Position numbers and translations under genes: made by a program
Part shown: positions 47,001 to 56,000 of the stretch, in pieces
Position numbering within the stretch: the first letter of the stretch is position 1
Layout of the letters: every line of letters starts with the position of its first letter
Notes under the pieces: model-generated
The model's input: only the letters and a program-made list of their open reading frames with translations
Databases searched by the model: none
What the model was told of the DNA's origin: nothing
Assembly (NCBI GenBank): GCA_030789695.1
Contig: CM061142.1
Span: 565,989,281 to 566,053,280 of the forward strand
From: Scilla litardierei
Lineage: Eukaryota; Streptophyta; Magnoliopsida; Asparagales; Asparagaceae
Length of the DNA stretch: 64,000 nucleotides
Direction of reading: 5' to 3'

Positions 47001-50000
47001 TTAGAAAAAGAGAAGATAGTAACATAAATAATAGAGACAATTTATGGACAACTGAAGCTCTTATTGAAGATTGTAACACCCAGACACGGGTACCTTCACA
47101 CTCTCAATAGTTTGCAGGTCTTGCAGTTGCAGATACGAGTGAAGTCAATATAGTTTACACAGGAAATATTTAAGATAAGGATAAAAGAAATACTCATTTT
47201 ATTCAACCTTGAAAAGGAATTACATTGTCTAGGCAACAACGAAACTACAGCTCAACTAAAAATAATGCTGAAAGAAAAATCGACTAAAAGAACGATAAAC
47301 TCTCCTGGTAACACAAGAAATTCATAAATCCGCGTTTTCAACAGGAAAAATCAGACTCCTCGTACTGCGGAGCCTCCTCTTCGAGCTGGGTATCATCTGA
47401 TAGAATTGAACCACCATTAACAAAGTAGATTGAATCCATATTAAACAGTTAATTAATTTATTTTGCAGGAATTTAAAAGACACAAAAGGAACTGTAAAGG
47501 AAACTACTGACCTGTCATGATTTTAAGTAACGGTAAGGATAAAGCAACTAACCAAAAGAATTATTGTTGTGATGTGACTTATAAGAGTAGAACATGATGT
47601 GCAATATGAAGTTCACCTTGGACCGCAGGGTGCTACCTTGGGCCGAGTATGTAGGCCAAACTGTACTGAGAAATCAGGATCCATAAAAGAAAATCTTTCC
47701 AGATAGGAGTTATAAGCATGGCTTCAATCGCTCATGCACCCTCTCAATTATAAGTTACCACATACCCGTGATCTCAAGTATAGTTGTTCTAGTTCTAGGG
47801 TGTGAAGTATCATGTTCATGCAGTTGTTCCCTAAATTAGTTAATTAGATAGTTATGCAAATCTATGTTCAGGATTGTCTTGTCTTGCGCAAGAAAAAGCA
47901 GGCGTACCAATATTATTGTATAATAACATTGCATAAATTCTAATCATGTAATTCAGTATATTCAACACCTTAGACTTTTAAACTTTCACATGTCTAATCT
48001 CATATGCGGAATTCTTAACTTTAGCAATTAAAGTTAACAATCTCATAAAATCATAGTTAAAACACATGATTTATAAGTAAAGAAAAGACGAAAGAAAAGT
48101 AAACGAATGCGACAAAGTAATAAAAGGTCATAAATGGATCAGATTCATGTTTTTGGCACCATCAATGGGTCGTGGTCTACTTGCCTAGAGGGGTTGCTCA
48201 AATCTTCGAGGGTAGGGTACACACGGGTTGTCTAACTTAACTTCACGATATTTAACTGTTTATTTATAATAACATCCCAATAAACGGACACCAAATCAGT
48301 ACCTAAAACAACGACAATAGACGGCAGCGAGAACACACGGACATAAGATCAGCACACATGGGTTTGGGTAATCATACAGAGACAAACAAGGAAACTGAAC
48401 ATGCAGGAAAAAGAAATAGAATTGAAGACATATAAACTGCAAATTATAAGCGAAACCAAAACTGAACACATAAGGGAAATCATATACAAAACTGAACACA
48501 TATGGGAAATCATATAACGGCAACTGAAAAACATTGGAAGGAAGGACTGAAACATATAGAGGAAAAACAGAGACTACTCATACATACAGATCAACCTCAT
48601 GCTAATTCAGTGAGTCAACAATAAGTAATCATACAAAAGCAAGTCGGCCTATACCCATTTGGAATGTAGACAACCCCCCAATCTGTGCCTTCCCATTGAC
48701 GTCCGACCACAACTAATATCAACGCAAGGGTCTAAACGAAAATAGCGAACGACGACAAAGAACGGCGTAACTTAGGTTGGTGCCAAAATATTCATCGGAG
48801 GAAAAATTCCTCTCTAAACACTTCATGAGTCATCACTTACATTGCCAAAATAAAATAATTACAAGTTCAATAGCGATCGAATCTACCTTTACCGAAGTTC
48901 TCGAAAGAAAATAAGAGATTCGAAGCCAAACAGAGCAAATCCGAAAATCTCAGATCAATCCGAAAGCCAACAGAAACAATTCCGAACCCTTGGAGCAAAA
49001 TTGAAGCTTTCCGGAGCAAATCGAAACCCTTAGAATCAAAATTAAAAAATCTTTGGAAGATAGAAAATAATTTTCGCGTTAAGAAAAACCTAGAAATCAC
49101 CACGTAAAAATAAAGGGGAGGAGGGGAAGGCGCGAGAGTCGGGAATCCGAAATCAGTGGGATTTCCTTATGAGAAGATAGGTGTCATCAGATAAGATAGG
49201 GCTTCGAAAACCCTAACAACCCCGCCGCTTGTGAGATTGAACGAAGGCGATGAGGACGCGGCTGCTGTCGAGCGAAGGATCGAACAAAGGAAATCAATAG
49301 GGTGTTGGCTCATTGCGTGCATGAGTGGGTGAGTAAGAAGGGTTTTGTTTTAAGTTAAGGGGAAAAGTAAATGGGTTTGGGCCGTGGGCTTGGGCTTCAA
49401 AATAAAGAAGAAAAGAAAAAGAATGAGAAGAAAATAGAAGTTGGGCTGTCTTATTAACTGGGCCATTACAAAGATGAATATGTACATGCAAATATGTTTA
49501 GCTATAGCAACAATAACATAAATTCAGATATGTTCAGTACGTATCATCTATCATCTGATACATCTAATATATAGCCAGAACCGATAACGAGACAACAATC
49601 AAGATTTTGAGCATTGTTTCCAATATTATTGAGGAGAAAGGATGATGCTGGAGTCGACTCGCAAGCCTAATTATTACTCATGTAATTTTATGTGATATAG
49701 TAGGTTTAAAATAAGGGTAAATTGCACACAGACCTCCCGTACTATAAGGGTCATATAATTTAACACCAGTATTCTTTGAAACTAACAGTGCGACCATTTG
49801 GTTTACTTAATTATATGGGTCTAAATACAACAATTCTCGAAGAACAAAGGGTCTTAAAGTTATAATTCAGGAGGTATCACTGTCGACTTTAAAGATCATG
49901 GGTATTTAGTTACATGACCCCTATAGAACATGGAGGTTTGAGTGCAATTTACCCTTAAGAGTAATAATATTTGATACGATTTGGATCGTATCAATGGAAA

Positions 50001-53000
50001 ATCAGCGAAGAAAAGGATTAAAAATTGGAAAAGATGGGATTTTTATTGGTTTTTGAAGAGGAAACAACTACTAAAAGCAAGATAACTTGAGCCCTTTCGA
50101 GAGGAACTCGCTCTCCTAACTTTGATGAACGGATCAAAGTCTAAAACCCTCACAAAAGACACTTACGATGTTTTTCACACAATAAGCATAACCCTCATGA
50201 CGGCTAACCCTAGATATAAATAGAGAAAACCTAGGAATAAAATATCATAAGAAAAAGACTAATCCGCCCTTCGACGCCTCCGATAGTAAGTGACCCATCC
50301 GCCTTCGGACCCGCTTGGGCCCGTGCCCGCCTCGTAGGGTGCGTCCGCATCAATACCCGCCCCTAAAAGAGCCACCTTGTCCTCAAGGTGGAAATCAGGG
50401 TACTGCTCCTGTATCGCCTCATACAGCTTCCATGTTGCATCGCACTCTGGTAGCCCCTGCCAGTAGATGAGGACCTCCCGACGCCGCCCTGGACCTCTCC
50501 GCACCGCCCGGACATCCACTGGCTCGAGCATCACTTCCATATCATCTGTGAGCGTAGGAGGAAGTGTGGAGGATGTAGCATGCTCGCCAATCGCCCGACG
50601 CAACTGGGAAACATGAAACACCGGGTGTATCGCTGCCCCTGGCGGCAGCTTCAACCTGTAAGCCACCTCTCCAATCCGAGTCTCCACATCAAAAGGCCCA
50701 TAGTAACGGGCCGCAAGCTTCTCGTTCCTCCTGTGGGCCAAAGATCGCTGCCTGTAAGGTCGGAGCTTCAGGTAGACCTTGTCCCCTACCTGAAAAGTCA
50801 CATCTCGCCGATGTCAGTCTGCCTTGGCCTTCATCACCTGCTGTGCTCGTGTCAGGTGCCTCCGCAGCTCCTCCAGCATCCTATCCCTCTCCTCCATCTG
50901 CTCCTCCACCTGTGACACCGGTGTCGCTCGGTGCCCATAGTAAACCAAAGAAGGAGGGTCTCGTCCGTACAATATCCGGAAAGGTGTCGTCCATGCCGCC
51001 GAGTGGAAGGAGGTATTGTACCAATACTCCGCCCACGCCAACCATCTGGCCCACTGTCGGGGTGTCTCCGAAACAAAACATCTGAGGTAGGTCTCGACAC
51101 TCCTGTTGACCACCTCGGTCTGACCGTCCGTCTGCGGATGGTAGGCGGTGCTCCGCTTCAGCACTGTCCCCTGAACTCGGAACAACTCCTCCCAGAAGTG
51201 ACTGGTGAAAACCTTGTCCCGGTCGGACACTATAGACTTCGGAAACCCGTGCAGCCGCACCACCTCCCGCACGAAAACCCCCGCCACCGAGACCGCTGTG
51301 TAAGGATGCTTCAAGGGAATGAAGTGAGCATACTTGCTCAGCCGGTCCACCACCACCAAGATCACGGTGAACCCCTCCGAACGCGGCAAACCGTCTATGA
51401 AGTCCATGGACACCTCCTCCCACACCTGCTCGGGCAATGCCAACGGCTGTAGCAGTCCTGCCGGGGCCATCGCCATGTACTTGTGACGTTGGCAGACGTC
51501 ACAAGCCGCCACCAATCGCGCGATGTCCTTCCGCATTCCTGTCCAGTATACTTCCCGAGCCATCCGCATATATGTCTGCTGCACGCCCGAGTGCCCTCCG
51601 ATTGCCGACCCATGGAACTCCTGAAAAAGAGTCGGAATCGATGCAGACCCCCGCGGAATCACCAACCTCCCCTGGTAGAGTAACCTTCCCCCCTCTAACG
51701 TGTAGCCTGGCACCCCGTCACCTCCCCCCCTGTAAGCTCTCCCTGATCTGCTGCAGCTCTGGGTCTGCCTCCGCCTCCTGTGTCAACTGGTCCAATCCTC
51801 TCCACTCGGGTATCGACATCGCCTGCAGCTGGCTCCCCTCATCCCGCCGAGACAATGCATCCGCCGCCTTATTTTCCAGCCCCGGTCGGTACTCAATATC
51901 GAACCGAAATTCCACCAGCTTCGACAGCAACTTCTGGTGCTCCTCTGCCACCAACCTCTGCTCTAACAGATACTTCAATGCCCGCTGATCTGTCCGCACC
52001 ACAAAAGTTCTTCCCAGCAGATATGGTCGCCATTTCTGAATGGAGAAGACTATAGCCATTAACTCCCTCTCATACACTGACTTCAGCCTCTCCCTCGTGG
52101 TCAACACCTGGCTGAAGTACGCCACCGGCCGCCCCTCCTGCATCAGTACCGCCCCAAGACCATATCCCGAAGCATCCGTCTCCACTACGAATGGCTGGCT
52201 AAAATCTGGTAGAGCAAGGACCGGCGCCGTCGACATCGCCGTCTTCAAGGCTTCGAAAGCCTTAGTCGCCTCTTCCCCCCACCGAAAACTGTCCTTCAGC
52301 TGCTCCGTCAGCGGCCAGGCAATGGTGCTGTATCCCTTTACAAACTTGCGGTAATACCCCGTCAATCCCAAGAAACCCCGCAATGCCCGCAGTGTCTGTG
52401 GTAGAGGCCACTCTAACATCGCCACAATCTTTGCTCGGTCTGCTGCTATCCCGTCGCCTGAGACAATGTGCCCCAAGTACTCGATCTGACTCCTCCCGAA
52501 CGAGCACTTCTTCCGGTTGGCGAATAACTGGTGCCCCTGCAACTCCCGGAAAACCACCTCCAGATGCCCCGTGTGCTCCTCCAATGTGCGGCTATAGACC
52601 AAGATGTCGTCAAAGAACACAAGGATGAACCGCCGTAGGTAAGGGCGGAACACCTTGTTCATCAAAGCCTGAAACGTAGACGGGGCGTTTGTCAATCCAA
52701 ACGGCATCACCAAGAACTCGTAGTGGCCCTCACCAAGAACTCGTAGTGGCCCTCGTGTGTACGGAACGCCGTCTTCGGGATGTCCTCTGCTCGCATCCGG
52801 ATCTGATGATACCCAGACTTTAGATCCACCTTCGAAAACACCCTCGCCCCATGCAGCTCGTCGAGCAACTCATCTATCACTGGAATAGGAAACTTGTCGG
52901 GCACAGTTTCCTTATTCAGGGCTCGGTAATCCACACAAAAACGCCAGCTCCCGTCCTTCTTCTTCACTAACAAAACTGGGCTCGAGAAAGGGCTGACGCT

Positions 53001-56000
53001 GGGCTGGATCACTCCTGCTAGCAACATCTCTCTGACCTGCCGCTCGATCTCGTCCTTCTGCACGTGGGGATACCGGTAAGGCCGAACACTGACGGGGGGT
53101 GTGCCATCCCTCAGTACGATCGCATGCTCGTGGTCCCGGGGTGGAGGTAACCCCTGGGGCATCTCAAACACCTCTGCGAACTGCTCCAACACCGACTGCA
53201 CCTCTGGTGGCTCCTCCTCGGGTTCGGGCTCCGCCTCTGTGGTCATCCCCTGAAACTCCACCAAGTACCCCTGCCCTGCCCGTCGAATAGCCCGAGTCAT
53301 GGCACTGAAAGCTACCATGGCATAGCACAAGCTCGGGTCTCCCTGAAGCACCACCGTCCGCTCGCCATCCTTGAACTCCATCCTCAACCGTTTCCAGTTG
53401 GTCATCGTGGTCCCCAATGTCTTCAACCACTGGACTCCCAAGATGAAGTCGACCTTCCCCAACTCGAATGGTAAAAAATCCTGAACGATCTGCACCCCCT
53501 GAATGACTAAGCAGAGGCCTCGGCATAGCCCCGTACTCTCCTCGCACCGTCCATCCCCCAACTGTACGGTGAATCTCCCACCGGACATCTGCAACCCCAG
53601 CAGCTCCACCACCCGCAGGGACACAAAATTGTGGGTGGCCCCACTATCAATCAGAACCGTCACTGCTGTCTCTCCGACCTGTCCCACCAACTTCATTGTG
53701 GAGTTCTGTGTGAACCCCATCACGGAGTTGAGGGACACCTGCGCCTGCTCCAGCTCCACCGGCTGCTCTACGGGGAAGACCTCCTCCTCGGCCTCCTCTG
53801 GGTCGATGTACTCCTCGTCCGGCTCGATAGTGATCTGCAGCAACCGGCTCGCACACCGATGGCCCGGGGTGAACTTCTCGTCGCAACGGAAGCACAACCC
53901 CCTGGCCCTCCTGTCCCGCACCTCAGCCTCGGTCATCCTCCGCCCTTGTCCCGCAGGACGCGCTGCTCCGGTCTTCTCCCCCGCTCCGGCCGAAGTGGCC
54001 GGTGGTAGTCTCGGGACGGCGGCTGATGTCGGTGGGACCCTCTGCTGCGGTGCCCCCCACGTCCCTCTGATCCTCCGCTCCTCCGCCTGCTTCTCCTCCG
54101 CCCGTAATGCCAGCCGAATCACATGCTCCAGGTCCCTGGGACTCTGCATCCACAGCTCGGCTCGTATCGAGGGCTTCAGCCCTCGCATAAATGCCCCCAA
54201 GAATACGTCTTCCGATACCCCCTTCACCCTGCCTGCCAGCACCTCGAACTTCCCCAGGAAGTCCAACACCGTTCCCTCCTGCCGTAGTCCCAGCAACTGC
54301 TCGTAGAAATTCGCCCCCGGTTTGGCCTGGAAACGGTCAAGTAGGAACGCTGACAACTCCTCCCACGTCCGAAAAGGGGCTCGGGACATCCTCCAGCGGT
54401 ACCAACTCAGCGCCTGTCCCTCCAAATAGCAGATGATGTTCTCCAATACTTCCCGTTCTGAGATCCGCATCACCTGAAAATACCGCTCCGCCCGTACTAT
54501 CCACCCGTCGGGGTCGGCCCCCTCAAAAATGGGCATCTTCAACTTCTCCATCCTCCTGTCTGGGTGCATGGTCGGGTGTCCTCCTCCCTGAGCTCCGTGG
54601 CCTCCGTACTCGGTCCTGCCCCTGCCGTAGGTCTCCTCGGGAAACCCTCGCGGGCCCCCAAAATTTTCTGCATACTCCTCCATGGGCCACCTCTGCCGCT
54701 CCTCCTCTGTAGCTCCAAAAATCCCGCGATAGCCTCTTGCGGGGCCCTGATCGGTGCTCGGGGGTCCGAAAAGCTGACCCGGAGGGTTTACTGGGCCCCC
54801 CCGGGCCCCAATGTCACTCGCCGGGGCCCAACCGGCCCCAGGGAAGGCCGCGTGGCCTCCCTGGGACTCGGCGAGGCCCAGGCGTGGCCCAGGCGGGCCG
54901 CGCGACCCCTCCTGGGCTTCGCGCGAGCCCGCCCAGCTGTCCTGGGCCCCCGCGCGGGCTCGGGGGTGGGCCGTGAGGCCCCCCGAGCCCTCGCGGGGTC
55001 CTAGCGGGCCGCGCGGGGGGGGATTAGGGTTTCCCCCCCAGCCGCCGCTCTCCCCATCCTCCGGGAAGCCTCCGTCTTGTCCGCCGCGTCCCCTTGCCTC
55101 CGCAAGAAACCCTAGGGGGTCCCCTTCGCGCCGCCGCCGCTCTCGTTGCACGTCCTCCACCCACGACTCCTCCCGGAACCCTAGATCTTCCCTCTCCTTC
55201 GTGACTTTGGTTCCCGGAGGTGCCCCGGATGTATTCGCCATCAACTTTGGATCCCCCACCTTAGTAAGATGATTCTCCGCCGCGGATTCTTCCCCTCCGA
55301 TCTCCACTTGCTTCCCTTTCCCTTCAAGTTTTTGAAGAATTTTCAAGATCTGAACTTGAGTGGCGTCCGACTCCTCGTGCTTCTTCATCAAGCGAATCTC
55401 CATCTCCTTTTGGGAATTTGAAAGCATCTCGACCGTGACCTCCAAAGCCACCACCTTTTTACTAACCTCTTCCCGGATCTCCTTTCGCAGCGCCTCCATC
55501 TCCGTCTTGAATCGGGTGCCTTCCGCCATTGGATCTATCGCTCTGATACCAATTTGATACGATTTGGATCGTATCAATGGAAAATCAGCGAAGAAAAGGA
55601 TTAAAAATTGGAAAAGATGGGATTTTTATTGGTTTTTGAAGAGGAAACAACTACTAAAAGCAAGATAACTTGAGCCCTTTCGAGAGGAACTCGCTCTCCT
55701 AACTTTGATGAACGGATCAAAGTCTAAAACCCTCACAAAAGACACTTACGATGTTTTTCACACAATAAGCATAACCCTCATGACGGCTAACCCTAGATAT
55801 AAATAGAGAAAACCTAGGAATACAATATCATAAGAAAAAGACTAATCCGCCATTCGACGCCTCCGATAGTAAGTGACCCATCCGCCTTCGGACCCGCTTG
55901 GGCCCGTGCCCGCCTCGTAGGGTGCGTCCGCATCATACTTGCTAATCTATAATAGTATAACAACATATATATTGGACATGTTATTCTAATAGCCATGTGT

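Larger units (their letters stand above)
49972..55935 (-). mobile_element. Reina-like chromovirus (Gypsy), 5,964 bp
   Basis: Short LTRs of 381 bp (49972-50352 and 55555-55935) flank a minus-strand gag-pol with chromodomain. I see two differences between the LTRs (AATAAAAT/AATACAAT and CCGCCC/CCGCCA). Primer site TGGTATCAGAGCG (minus) at 55541-55553. Short LTRs, compact size and a C-terminal chromodomain fit the Reina clade (inference). Flanks ATATT and TACTT are not a convincing duplication. Three lesions break pol. Confidence 0.9.

Noticed and set aside
53503..54306. 267-codon plus-strand frame
   Set aside because: Antisense shadow of the Reina-like gag-protease frame in GC-rich sequence; no domain.
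50259..55529. Reading the Reina-like element as a host polyprotein gene
   Set aside because: It has LTRs, a primer-binding site and gag-pol order; it is a retrotransposon.
49967..55940. Target duplication of the Reina-like element
   Set aside because: ATATT before and TACTT after the element do not match well enough to call.
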